Of a stretch of 64,000 nt of DNA, positions 9,939 through 21,794 are shown piece by piece. Position 1 is the stretch's first letter, and the number at the start of each line of letters is the position of its first letter. The stretch spans positions 1,073,374 to 1,137,373 of the forward strand of contig NW_003314282.1 of NCBI RefSeq assembly GCF_000143415.4, written 5' to 3'. Below the pieces are notes generated by a model, which was not told the DNA's origin, searched no databases, and saw nothing but the letters and a program-made list of their open reading frames with translations. The translations under genes were made by a program, and so were the position numbers. Origin of the DNA: Selaginella moellendorffii. Its lineage: Eukaryota > Streptophyta > Lycopodiopsida > Selaginellales > Selaginellaceae.

Positions 9939-12900
9939 TCAGGGTTCTCTTGTAGACAGGCTGGGATCTGGAGGAACATCAGGAGGAGGCATTGGCGGAT
10001 CTGTAGATGGTATTAACCGCTCCTGATCCCTTTGTATGAAGTGTTTCAACCGCTGCACATGCAAAATCTCTGGAGGATCGACCTGCTGAACGTCATGCCG
10101 AACCTCATAAACTTGTGGTCTAACTTGCCGCAACACCCGATACGGTCCTTTCCACTGTGCAAGGAGCCCCTTAGATAAACCACGTACCATAAGATGGGGA
10201 AAACAGACTAACACCAAATCATCCACTTTGTACTCTGCAGGTGGATGATGATGGGAGTTGTAGCGCTGTTGTTGTCCCACTTGTATGTGGCCTAAGTGTT
10301 CAGCAAACTCTGCTCAGACAAGTGGAAGAATGCTTGTCAAATATTGATCCCATGACCTAGCATCCGCAGCTCGTGGCAATCGCAAAGGTAAACCCAGCTT
10401 CATTGGTAATATTGGATCATGACCATATAGGAGTTTATATGGTGAAGCACCAACAGAACTCTGCACCCCAGTGACATATGCATACTGAAGAGACGGCAAA
10501 TAACCATCCCAATCCGAATGTTGAAAGTTCACATACTTCGCAATCATCTCCTTGAATGTCTGAACGAGCCGTTCCACCAGACCGTCTGATTGTGGATGAT
10601 AAGCACTTGTGAAAGTGTGGCAAATCCCCAACCGAGACGTCAAAACATGAAATGCCTCAACCATAAATGCGGGACCATTATCCGAAAGAATCCGCTCTGG
10701 ACAAGAATGCTGAAACACCACTCGATTGAGGAGGAAGTATCCAACAGCAGTTGCAGAGGCGTTAGCAAGAGCACCAACTTCCACCCAACGAGTCAAATAG
10801 TCAGAAGCAATAATAACATACTCATTGCCAGTAGTCGACTGTGGAAAAGGTCCCATAAGATCAAATGCCACCAACTCAAACGGAGGGGAAATTGCAATTG
10901 ACTCCAACCGTCCTTCCGCAGCCCGAGGGGGAGTATTACGAGCTTGGCACCAAATGCAGCTATGCACATACCGGATAATATCACGTTGCATCTCCGGCCA
11001 ATAGAAAGACCTGTGTAGCTTCTCAATTACACGACGATGTCCCATATGCCCACCTAGAATAGGAGAATCATGGTAGGCATGGAGAAACCGCGGAATAAAG
11101 ATAGAAGGCACCACCAGCCGTAAATGATCATCAGGATTTGTCCCCATAAAATAAAGAAGGCCATCTTCAAGATGATATTGAGAATGTAAATGCCGGAAAG
11201 GCAAGTCATCAGCAAGTGATGTAAGATTCTCAAACCCATCTCGAAGCCTTCGAATCCATGGCTCAATCTTTTGAGCCTTACGAACCTCATCAAGCGAAGG
11301 TAGATCTTGCTCTGCACCTTGTGGACATTGAATGTCAAATATAGCAACCGCCGATGGCACAGAATCCTTGTCTAGAAAATCCACAGATGCTACAATAACA
11401 GGCTCGTCAGAAACATGAGAAGAGAGTTAAGAAAGAAGAGGAGCTCGAGAAAGGGCATCAGCATCAGCCATAGAACTCCCTGAGTAGTGAACAACATCAA
11501 AATCATATATTTGAAGCTTCAAAGCCCATCGAGCAGTACGACCAACCAGGTTCTTCCGCTTTAATAACGAAGTAACAGCAGCATGGTCACCTTCAAGTAA
11601 CGTCCGAGAACCATGTAGATATGCATGAAGTTTCTCGAAACCCCAGACTGCTGCTAAACACTCCTTTTTTGTCGTGGAGTAGTTCATCTCCGTTGGTTGT
11701 AATGTACGGCTTATATATGCAATGGGATGGCGCTGATCAGGCACACTCGAGCTCTCTTGCATCAACACACCTCCAAGACCAATGTCAGAAGCATCTACGC
11801 GCAAAATAAAAGGTCGAGTGTAGTCAGGATATGCCAAAACCGGAGGAGTTGTCAATAACTCTTTGAGATCCCCGAACGCCCGCTCACAATCCGGAGACCA
11901 AATGAAAAATGACGTTGATGACTTCAACAACGCTTGCAATGGTGCAGTGCGATCAAAAAGATGATCCACAAAACGCCCGAGATACTACACCTTGCCCAAG
12001 AAACGCTGCACATCATTCACACACTTCGGAGTAGGGAACTTTAGAACAGCCACAAGTTTGTCAGAATCAACTTGCAAACCCTCATGAGAAATATGGTACC
12101 CAAGATAAGTTGTGTCTTTGGATCCAAACACGCACTTTGACCGCTTCAGCTTTAAACCAACGTTGCGTAGCCGATCCAACACTTTACAAACATCATGAAT
12201 GTGCTCCTCCCACTTCCCCTCTGAGTGGATCAAGACATCATCAATAAAGTCAATAGTCACCTCCGGCATATTGCAAAGAACCTTGTCCATCATCCGTTGA
12301 AAAGTTGCTGGAGCATTGTTCAAACCAGATGGCATCACCAAGAACTCATACAAACCAAATGGTGTATGAAAAGCAGTCTTAGGAATATCTTCTTCGGCCA
12401 TCGATACTTGCCAGTACCCAGAAGCAAGATTTAGCTTGGTGAACCAACGACTTCGCCCCAGACGATCCAAAAGATCAGTAGTGTGAGGAAGAGGGTACAC
12501 ATCCGGGATCGTTACGTCGTTTAACGGACGATAGTCAATGCAGAAACGAATACTCCCATCAGGCTTCGTCACAAGATGAGGTTCACATGCCCAAAGACTC
12601 TGCGACTTCTGAATAACACCCTTCTCCAACATCTCCTTGACATTTGCACGTAAAATTTTGATCTCCTTTGGTGACCGACGACGAACAGGAACCTTGATTG
12701 GACGAGCATCCCCAGTTGGAATCGGATGACGTGTGGCAATCTTGGCTCCAGACGATAGGTCAAAGTCAAAGAGATCAGAATACTCCTTCATGAGTCGATC
12801 AACTGCTGCAACACAAAGATCGTCGGAGGGATCGAAAAAGGGAAGAGCAGAACAAAATGGAAACACAAGAGGAAATAGTGGGGAAACAAAAGTAATGGAA

Positions 12901-14333
12901 GCAGAGGTAGAAGTAGAGGGACGAAGAGGTACAGAAGTGAGAGGAATGGATGAAACATAAAGAAGTATGAGACAAGGGGGAGAAGCCTCAAAGTCACACT
13001 TGGCATGATTGTGCTGCAACCAATCCATACCAAGAATGAGGTCAAAAGCTTGACTCGGCACCACCCGCAACGACTGCAACTCAAGCTCGAGATCGCCCAC
13101 ACGCACAATCAGGTCTGCCTCATCCCGTACACATGCATGTGTACGGCCGTTGCCATAAAGAATGAAAACTGGTTCCGCCGCACGACGCAAGTGTAGACGA
13201 CAACGTGTGGCAACAGGTCAAGCAATAGAAGATAAACTCGAACCTGTATCAACCAACACGGAGAGAATAATAGAAGACCTCTTGTTATAAAGATGAGCTT
13301 GGAAAGTAAACACTGGATGAACTGGTGCCGAGTGAACCCCTTGATGATACTCCCGAAAGAAAGATGGAGGGGTCACTGACTTATTCGCGCAAGGTCCCTC
13401 CATTACTCGCGACTCCTCATTTCCTGGATGCATCTCAGTGTCCAAACCTTCCATTGTAGCAGCACCAACGGGACGTTGCTGACGCCAAGGTCTCCACCCA
13501 GGAAATGGAGGTCGCCAATCCGGAAAATGCCGACAACGCCGATAAGTATGACCAACTTCATCACATGCCCAGCAGCGAACATCACGGCCACGACCACGTC
13601 CTCGCCCTTGACCTTGGACTCGAGCAACAGCAGCATCAACCTCCATTGGAACAGGACCATCACCCACAGGAAGTGGAGCTGAAGGACGTGCAGCGAGAAG
13701 TGGAAGAGGCGACGTCTCATAACGTTGTACCAAGCGAAGAGCATCATCAAGGGTGGCAGGAGCAAGTGCATGCACAAGTCCGACAAGATCTTGACGAAGT
13801 GTTGGCCACAACATTCTTAGCTTGATCCGCTCCGACATATTTGGCTCCGCACGAAGCAAAAGACTTCGGAAACGAACACCAAATTGCATCACCGACTCAG
13901 ATGGCCCTTGGCAAAGACGATACAATTTTTGGAAAGCATCATCACAGTCATCGGCATGTCCGAAGGCGCATTTGAAGACATCCGGAAGAACACTCCAATC
14001 CTCGCGAGTGGCTGCTCCCAAACCGTTGTACCACTGCAACGCCGTCCCTTGGAGACACGTGGGAAACTCACGCAAACGTCAAACATCATCCCAAGAATGA
14101 TATGTGGCAATCACCATAAAGTGATCGAACCAATGGTACACATTATCCCCAGGATTCCTACGAAAGAACTCCGGCTAAACACGAGGATTGGCACCAAGAG
14201 CAGGAGGAGTTGTACCATGTGCCGTGAACGCCACCATCAACTGAGTTTGGTTGTTCAATTGCAAGCGCATAGCATCAAGCAATTGTACCAACTGCTGCTC
14301 CAAAGTCAAAGGAGGAGATTGCTGATCTGCCAT
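9939..14333 (-). pseudogene. gag-pol polyprotein, one frame with six in-frame stops
   Basis: From the ATG at 14333, one frame runs about 1,464 codons to 9939. Domains in order: gag (LQGTALQWYNGLG near 14045), zinc knuckle CWACDEVGHTYRRC (CX2CX4HX4C, near 13560), protease VLVDTGSSLS (near 13240), RT with FIDDVLIHS (near 12240), RNase H (RVDASDIGLGG near 11800 to DADALSRAPL), integrase with CIWC, SDNGPAF and YHPQSDGLVERL, and a C-terminal WKGPYRVL module. Six stops interrupt it, near 14170, 14085, 13216, 11983, 11425 and 10312. Five are explained by a single C-to-T change in CAG or CGA. No frameshift is needed, so the copy was coding-competent recently. Confidence 0.9.
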
Positions 14334-14550
14334 GAAGATGAATGAAAAAGAAAGAGCAAAAGAAGAGAAACGACAAAAAAGCTAGAAGGAAATGGTAGAT
14401 CTAGACAATGCAAAAAGCTAGATCTAAACCAAAATCCTGAAAGGAAAGAACAAAAGAAAGGAAATGGAAAAAGCTAAATCTAGACAATGCAAAAGCTAGA
14501 TCTAAACTGAAATCCTAAATCCAAGCACTCCCCAGGGACAATCAAAGGTG

Positions 14551-14567
14551 CCCCTCATCTCCACCAA
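14551..14567 (-). promoter_or_regulatory. Primer binding site, apparently for tRNA-Ala
   Basis: One base inside the 5' LTR the element reads TGGTGGAGATGAGGGG. Its complement CCCCTCATCTCCACCA matches the 3' end of plant tRNA-Ala (remembered as CCCCGCATCTCCACCA) at 15 of 16 positions. Most plant LTR elements use initiator tRNA-Met. The tRNA sequence is from memory and should be checked against the genome's own tRNAs. Confidence 0.65.
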
Positions 14568-14742
14568 TGTGAGTGCATGGAATATGGAAAGGGAATACAG
14601 AAATGTGCATATCAATTAGCCCAAAAACCCTAGTTTATATACAGGAGCAAGTGGTCCGGATTGAAACCAATCCGACGGCTACCAAAATCCCACTACGCTA
14701 ATATTAGTATACGACATCGTAGCCATACACTTGGCCCTCACA
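14568..14742 (-). repeat. 5' LTR (element orientation) of the complete gypsy copy
   Basis: Same termini and length as the partner at 9732-9906. Transcription of the element would start here and run leftwards. It is followed on the outside by ATCT, matching the four bases before 9732. Confidence 0.95.
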
Positions 14743-15339
14743 ATCTGAGTTTTTAAAAAATCATAAATTACCTCTTTGAAGCAACTAATAGAAAAAGATG
14801 AAAACCTTTAAGGCAGCATTTAAAAAAGTCATATTCTTCAATTGCAAACACCAATTTGCAAAGTCACATGTTGCCATGACCATCAAACCACTATCTACTA
14901 TGCAATCAATTACAAGGCCACTAGTTGGGGGATAAAGCTCAAGTAGGATATGTATCACCAATGGAGATCAGAATTGATACCTAAGCTTTCAGATGTCTTT
15001 GTCTATGAAATTTAGTATGACGTTAGTAGACCTATCATACCTTGGCAAACCACCCCACCATAAAGTTTAGGTGGAGTTGACACATATATATCAAGCCAAA
15101 TTTTCAATTAGCGTTTAAAGAGTTTAGCAAACAATAATAGGTTGCTGTTGCAAATGTGACTTTGGGTATCGAAAGTTACTTGTTAGTTAGTCCTTTCGGA
15201 TATTCTTTCTTTATTACCACGACAATAAGAGGTTAGTATTGTTGGACCCGTTATCAATTTCCACTTGAATTAGTTGAGAAACTGGTCAATGACTATGCAT
15301 AGATTGGATAAACATAAAGTAGGAACCTTATGTGTTCCT
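14743..15339. other. AT-rich stretch without recognisable content
   Basis: Short ORFs only, no coding signature and no clear repeat partner inside the window. Confidence 0.5.
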
Positions 15340-15860
15340 TGCTGAGCATACTCGGCCTAGTTTGAGAAACTTGTATCATTGACTTGCACTTGCTAATATC
15401 AAGAACCCCCATGATATTGAGTGATAACTTACACTAAATGATAACTTACCATATCTACCAAACACCCTCGCTATCATGCCCCCACAACCCCCCCGAAGAA
15501 CACACGCTTTGGGCTTTCACCCCAAGCCTCCTTTAGTACCAGGAGTTAGTCCCTGGGACAAGCTTGAAACTTACTAAATATGGAATGTACCTAAATTGTG
15601 AATTTGGATATGGGAATAGCCTAGGGTTTAGGGTTTATGTTCCCACATACCTCTGAAATTCAGTGGTTTAGCATTGTGTTCAGGATAATCTTTACATTCT
15701 GTTGATATGCCAAATAAGCAAATCTACACTCTTTCCATAAATAGCATTTGAAACCGAAATGAGACTAACACAAAAGGCATGATAGCGAAGGTGTTTGGCA
15801 GATATGGTAAACTATCATCCAGCGATATTGAGGGATTAGTCTCAATACGCAAGGGTTCTT
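15340..15860. repeat. Repeat family B, two inverted partial copies
   Basis: The block AAACACCCTCGCTATCATGCC (about 15463-15480) recurs in reverse complement at about 15774-15800 as GGCATGATAGCGAAGGTGTT. Both match a plus-strand copy near 53296-53420. The left piece is minus-oriented and the right piece (about 15640-15850) plus-oriented, so the array is rearranged. It may be an LTR or other terminal repeat of an unidentified element. No coding part is seen. Confidence 0.6.
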
Positions 15861-15911
15861 GCTAAGCTAGTGCAAGACAGAGCAAAAGAGAACTAACAAG
15901 CCAAGCCAAGT

Positions 15912-16385
15912 NNNNNNNNNNNNNNNNNNNNNNNNNNNNNNNNNNNNNNNNNNNNNNNNNNNNNNNNNNNNNNNNNNNNNNNNNNNNNNNNNNNNNNNNN
16001 NNNNNNNNNNNNNNNNNNNNNNNNNNNNNNNNNNNNNNNNNNNNNNNNNNNNNNNNNNNNNNNNNNNNNNNNNNNNNNNNNNNNNNNNNNNNNNNNNNNN
16101 NNNNNNNNNNNNNNNNNNNNNNNNNNNNNNNNNNNNNNNNNNNNNNNNNNNNNNNNNNNNNNNNNNNNNNNNNNNNNNNNNNNNNNNNNNNNNNNNNNNN
16201 NNNNNNNNNNNNNNNNNNNNNNNNNNNNNNNNNNNNNNNNNNNNNNNNNNNNNNNNNNNNNNNNNNNNNNNNNNNNNNNNNNNNNNNNNNNNNNNNNNNN
16301 NNNNNNNNNNNNNNNNNNNNNNNNNNNNNNNNNNNNNNNNNNNNNNNNNNNNNNNNNNNNNNNNNNNNNNNNNNNNNNNNNNNNN
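15912..16385. other. Assembly gap (474 N)
   Basis: A run of N interrupts the repeat-family-B cluster. The gap lies where inverted copies of the same repeat meet, which is a common cause of failed assembly. Translated ORFs across it are meaningless. Confidence 1.
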
Positions 16386-16389
16386 GGTA

Positions 16390-16880
16390 TGGCCGACTAA
16401 CTTGAGGCATAGTCTAAATCCTGCTTGCATACCTGTCCTTGTTCTGTGTGCGACTTAGGTCTAAGCCCAAGTTCCACACCATGCTAGCTGGTGGAATACC
16501 CATATCCTCGTGTTAAGCCACTGGTATGCTAAAATAACGCCAGACTCTGTTTAGCTCCATTTTGTGTGTTGGTCCTGGCATTGGGATGCTGGATGCTCTA
16601 GGACTGTTCCAAGTCACTCCGTGCTCTTGTTCCTTTGCTCTTTGGGCTGTATGCTCAGAAGTTACTCCGTGGTTCGGTTCCATCACTCATTGGCTCCATA
16701 CTTAGGAGTTTAGCTTCATCCTTTCGTTCAATGGCCCAAGGCCTTGAAATTTAGATTCCACACCACTGTCTTTTGGACACATGGCAAGTGGCATGTGGCA
16801 TGTGACATGTGGCACATGGAGGGTTTAGATTCTGCTTCGTGGTTATCCTATGGTAAACCACTATAGGATAAAAGGTGAAA
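16390..16880 (-). repeat. Repeat family B, minus-strand copy
   Basis: The reverse complement aligns along its length with 52860-53190. Shared landmarks include TTGGGCCATTGAA, CTAAACTCCTAAGTATGGA and TTTTAGCATACCAGTGG. The copy also has a small internal array of GGCATGTGGCATGTGACATG type (about 16788-16822). The divergence looks considerable, so both are old copies. Confidence 0.75.
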
Positions 16881-19630
16881 ACCACGTGCACTATAATTAC
16901 ATTTTCTGAAGGAAAGAATGAGGCAAAACAAATGAGATCCAAATGTGGTGGCATGAAGATAGCCATATGGATGCAAGTTGTCTACCACAACTTGAGTTGT
17001 GGTTGGGGTGGTGGGAAGTTAAAATGTTCCAATAGGGACATCAAGTTCATTTTGCTTTTCTCTTCTCTTTTATTGGTTGGCTTTTAGTATTTACCTCTAT
17101 CAGCAAAATCATGATGATGATTGCATTGTACTTCATCTTTTATTTGTTTAAAGCATCAGAATTTAATTTTGTTGAGGCAAAGCATTAGGCCATAGCCATG
17201 GTTTACACCTTAGAGTGCTTTTGCTATTTTCTACTTGGCACCTATATTTTTTGTATTCATTTTTATATGCTAATTTTTCTTTTGAATAATGTTTTGCAAA
17301 ATATAAGGATCTATTTTCTCTAGGAATTTCATATCACCTTTTCTTTGTGACAGCTAACTCCAGTTAATACTTTGTTGCAACATTGAACACTCTACATCTT
17401 TGCTAGATGTAGCAATAAACTCCTAAACAACTACTGATGATACAACAATAGGCTTTAGAAATCAATGCATGCAACTTTTGCTTGTTGTAAGGAATAATTA
17501 TACTTGTGGTAGTTATTTGTGGGATTAACAACAGTATAAACCATTCTTTCTAGTAGTTTCTATTGGTCTATTATATGCTGCTAGATGCATGACTTGCTAA
17601 TAGTTCAATCCTCTAAACAACACTCCCAAACCTCCTTTTTAGCTCATTACCTCTTTAGGTCCATTCTACACTGGGATTTTATTCCAACATCTTTGCATAG
17701 GCACTATTATTTATTATTGGCAGTACTATAACTCTCAAGATAGCAAATCAACATTCTATAATAGAATTCTTGTATGATCACATCATATGCTAATTTGGTA
17801 TTCTTGCAACCTTGATATCTAATTGGGGGGTGCGGAGATGGCTTTCCTTAGATATGTCATTAAGCAATTTTACAATGGATTAGAATCTAATAGCACTTCG
17901 TTAGCAGTCATTGCCATCAATATGCTAATAATTAGGTTGAGTTATCCAATAAGATTTTGAAATCCATTTTTGTGTTATTAGAGGCAAATTGAGGATAAAA
18001 AGACTTTGTATCCACACTCTTTGCCTGGATTAAACAATGTGTGGTCACTCACTTGCGCTCTAAATTAGAGAGAGACAATACCAAAATATTTCAAAATTCT
18101 AATTTTTTTAGTATATAATTTTTCTATATTTTCCATTGCTATATATTCCACTTTTAGAATATTATTTATGAATATGCTTTTGATTTATATACACTTTGAA
18201 TTAACATCCTAGATCAGAACACATGGTGATATTTCAAGGCAAATATTGTTGGGATTGATCACAAAAACATAAATACTCTCTTTCAGTTTGCGTGGAACCT
18301 CCAACTAGTGGAGATAGTTGTGTGACACCTATATCTCACTGCCTAAAGCATCCTTTTAATGGAAATTATTGTGTGGCACTTCCACATCCTCACTTGGAAT
18401 CACTATATCACCAAAGAACCTTCACCTCATTGACTAGAGTATCCTCTTTATTGCATGGAATCATTAGCTCACAACCTAGGGGAATTTTCACCAAAGCCCT
18501 TGCATGAGATGTTTAATATAGCCTTATTATAGGAACTATCCACCTTTGAGTTTGGGGTGTCCATCTCATGAAGATGCTCTTCCTCCACTACCATGCCATA
18601 TGGGGCCTCTTCCACAATCACCTTGCACCCATGTAAAGGGTCTTCCTTTGCCACCTTATATTAATGTAAAATTATACTCAACAATAGCTATGTAAAGAGA
18701 GAAAATCTAGAAATAAGCAAAGTATTTCTATTAGTATTCAACACAAAACCTATATATATATATATATATATAGGTTCTTTTGCATTCTTGAGATTTAATA
18801 CCACTTCTTTTGCAATCTCTATAGTAGCATAATATTTTTTTGCCACTTTTTCACCTTCCTCCATATCTACTTCTGCTATTAGCTCAGGGTTATATGGAAG
18901 ATGTCTAGTTTCGGCCATCAATCTTCTTCCTAAAAAGAATAGCCAAAATTGTTAATAATCTGGAATAAGAAAATCAAAATTATTAAATTATATATATAGA
19001 TCCCACAAGAGCGACCTCATTCAATTGCACATCTTGCCATATTCACACATATTTTATGCTAAAGTCATCCACAAATAAAGAAATTTTAGCCTTTAATACA
19101 AAACAATTTGGTGTAGCAATGCCTACTTTTCTTATTTTTCTTTTATTCATTTAGATAGTAGTTGACAAAATTAGTAAGGCAACATTTTAGTAGTTTAGTC
19201 ACCACATATATAGTGTTTTAAAGAAATATACAAGTTTTAGGTGCTACTCAAAAAGCTACTTCTTACATTTTGGATCACCTAAACAAGGGCAAGGATGTAA
19301 AAGAATTTATTTAAAATAAAAAATAGTTTTTTTAGGGTTATATCCAATGAGAAATAGCCACATATGATAAATGACAAAGTTAAAGGATGAATTTGAGTGT
19401 TGAGACAGTTAGCAAGGTAGATTGATGTGGTAGAATCATCATGCTAGTTAAAGGGGGGAAGGACATCTAGTATAGTGGCACAGGGAGCTCATAAAGAACT
19501 TGGACTAGGACTTGATAACATGAAGATATGGAGTTAATGGTTTCTTCACATATAAAGTAAAGAATGTGCAAAACAAATTGATGGTAATAAGGAGTTTGAG
19601 AGAGAGGAAGTACCTAAGCTATGGGAAAAA
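16881..19630. other. AT-rich intergenic stretch with a (TA)n run
   Basis: No gene is recognisable. A TA dinucleotide run lies at about 18752-18772. A minus-strand ORF of 77 codons (18688-18921) starts with a plausible charged helix (HLPYNPELIAEVDMEEGEK) but has no family signature and is interrupted by the TA run, so I do not call it. Confidence 0.5.
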
Positions 19631-19639
19631 TAGATCACA

Positions 19640-20110
19640 CTAGAGATGGAAGTGAGCTATGTGATAAACAACATAGTGGCATTCGAAAAGTCACCAATCC
19701 AAGACAAATTTGAAGGTTACATCTTGGCTTGTGGCAACAAATGGATTGCCAATAGGATAGTGATTCCAAGCAAAGGATGCCCAAAAGTGTTTGAAATGTG
19801 GCATGTTGAAGATAGTAGTATACCTCCTTTGGGAGTGTGATGTGATAAAGGAGATGTGGAGAATGATAGCTAAAGTGACTAGGGAACTTGAAATCAAGCA
19901 AAAATTTAAAATACGCAAGGGGGATGTCACTCAATGGTTCCTAGAGGCAAGGGGGTCATACATGGGATCAACTTGGCAAAGGATTAGCTATTGAGGATGT
20001 TTAGGTTGAGTGGGATGTTGTTGGAGCAAAGATTGAGACTACAGTCTAGGAAGCCCTTGGATAGACAAGATGGGAGATATGGTGTGCATCCAGGATTTAG
20101 GCACTCTGGG
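19640..20110 (+). pseudogene. LINE reverse transcriptase C-terminal (zf-RVT) remnant
   Basis: Bases about 19787-19870 read CPKCLKCG followed by LLWECDVIKEMWRMI, the Cys-x2-Cys and (H/Y)LLWEC pattern of the zinc-binding tail found at the end of plant LINE reverse transcriptases. The reading continues through WQRISY with stops and frame changes. The upstream RT core is not visible, so this is a 5'-truncated or eroded non-LTR element. Confidence rests on the short cysteine motif and its spacing. Confidence 0.5.
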
Positions 20111-21790
20111 AAGCTTAAAACCAAAGGCATTTTGAGGGATAGAAATTTAGCGATCATAGCAAACTAGTTGGGGCTCATGTTAGTAGCTGTCCGTCTCAAG
20201 GAAATGCTACTGTAGGAATATAGCAAAAGGAAGGTGCTTGATGCTTAGCAACAGCAATAAATACCCTGCTATAGAGGGGAATACAAGGGAGGTATCAAAT
20301 GAAAATGGAGACCACTAGACACTATAGTAAAGGCAAGACAAGGTGATTTAGTACAAGATATTTTGCAAAGGAGACAACCACAACAGCCTCGGTTGGAAGG
20401 TAGCGACCACTAATAGATAGGATATAGTGAAATGTTATAGTTGAGAGAGTACCTTTTTTGCAACAGTCCCTAAGGAACATTGAGTAATGTACATATATGT
20501 TGCACCAATAAAAAATAACCCAGACCAATCCATGTATATGTGCCACTATTGCTAAGAGATGGCAATTGTGGTTGTATTAGAAGCCTATTGGGTGTTTAGG
20601 TCCTTGCAAATGGCTTATCAATGTAATAGCTAGATCATGCTAATTCTTCCTAAAGGACTCCTAGCTAATATAAAATTGCTTGAATTTTATGCTTGAGTGC
20701 CTCTATCTAGACATCACACCAATGCTATGATGGCCATTTAACACTAACCAGCCCTAGAATGCTCATGGATGAAGATGAGCTCTTGCCTTGAGATAATGGA
20801 TTGACAATCCTAATCTCAACACTTCAGAAAGTTTGTTATCGCAAACTAATAAAATATTCTTAGATACTCTGATATTATCCAGGAATCCAAGCAAGAAATC
20901 CTTGAAAGGTAAATCATGCCTCCTAAGCAACTCTTTTCTTCCTTGCTTGTCCTTCAAGAGGATTATTTCCTTTGTTATCTCTGTGGGAGATAGCACTACA
21001 GAGAACCCAAAGCTTTTGGGTTTTTAATGGAGTGAATGTTGCTCATGCTACATGATAGTGTGGTGCACATATTAGAAGCTAAAAGTTAACAAGGAAAATC
21101 TAACTTTGAGAAGGACCAAATAAATATTTTTCTCCATTTTGAGGTCATTGTCTTTTTGGAAATTTAGCAACATTGGATGGTTGAGAGTAAATGTGGGAAA
21201 GAATTTGAATTTTTAAATTAATTTTTTATCAAAATATTTAGTATAAGCTTGTGAAGGAAGAGTGACTTATTTTTGGCTAATTGGGTTAATTATGTGATGC
21301 TAAGTAAGTTTGAAATCTAGTTCATCAATAACCTCCTCAAGAAATTTCACAGTCCATTTTCCCCTTCACTTTTAAGCTTTTCTTTCCTATTTTTTCCTTT
21401 GTTTTGTCTTGTTTTTGCCATTCTTGCAATAGTTATCAACTCTTGGATGAGTATGGAACAGTCGATATTTCACCCTTGCTATACAACTGAGGAAAATATT
21501 TTATCTTCCTCTAGGAATCCATGACGAACCTAATGTGACACAAAATGGTTTTCCTTGATATTGGATTTTTAGGGCTTACAAAATCTTCTATATTTTAAAT
21601 ATAGCATATTCGATGTGTTCTCTCGAAGTTGAGTGCAGCATCGAGAAAGAAGCTGGCTTCCAAGGTTTCACTTCTTTTGCAACAAGAGGGCAAAAACAGG
21701 CTAATGTTGACAATTGGCGTATTGTTGGGTGGGAGTCCTTGCACGCTGTCCTTGAATGCATCCTGTGAAAGTTACCAACAAGACCACAAT
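20111..21790. other. AT-rich intergenic stretch
   Basis: Only short ORFs with no recognised domain. One minus-strand ORF (20763-20996) has reasonable amino-acid composition but no motif and no neighbouring exon signals. Confidence 0.5.
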
Positions 21791-21794
21791 TGCT

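Larger units (their letters stand above)
9732..14742 (-). mobile_element. Complete gypsy retrotransposon with 175-bp LTRs
   Basis: Two near-identical 175-bp LTRs (9732-9906 and 14568-14742) bound a single long gag-pol frame read on the minus strand. The 4-bp direct repeat ATCT (9728-9731 and 14743-14746) fits a target duplication. Directly inside the 5' LTR lies a sequence complementary to a tRNA 3' end, and next to the 3' LTR a purine tract (9907-9921). LTRs this short are unusual for an autonomous plant gypsy element. No chromodomain is visible. The lineage could be one of the non-chromovirus groups of lycophytes, which would need an RT tree. Confidence 0.93.

Noticed and set aside
9727-14747. 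A 5-bp target duplication for the complete gypsy element
   Set aside because: The flanks are CATCT and ATCTG; only four bases (ATCT) match when the LTR ends are TG...CA, so 4 bp is reported.
15862-16430. Two minus-strand ORFs of about 185 codons
   Set aside because: They consist almost entirely of X across the run of N and have no information content.
18292-18507. 71-codon plus-strand ORF
   Set aside because: Low-complexity composition, no motif, no splice partner, and surrounded by AT-rich non-coding DNA.
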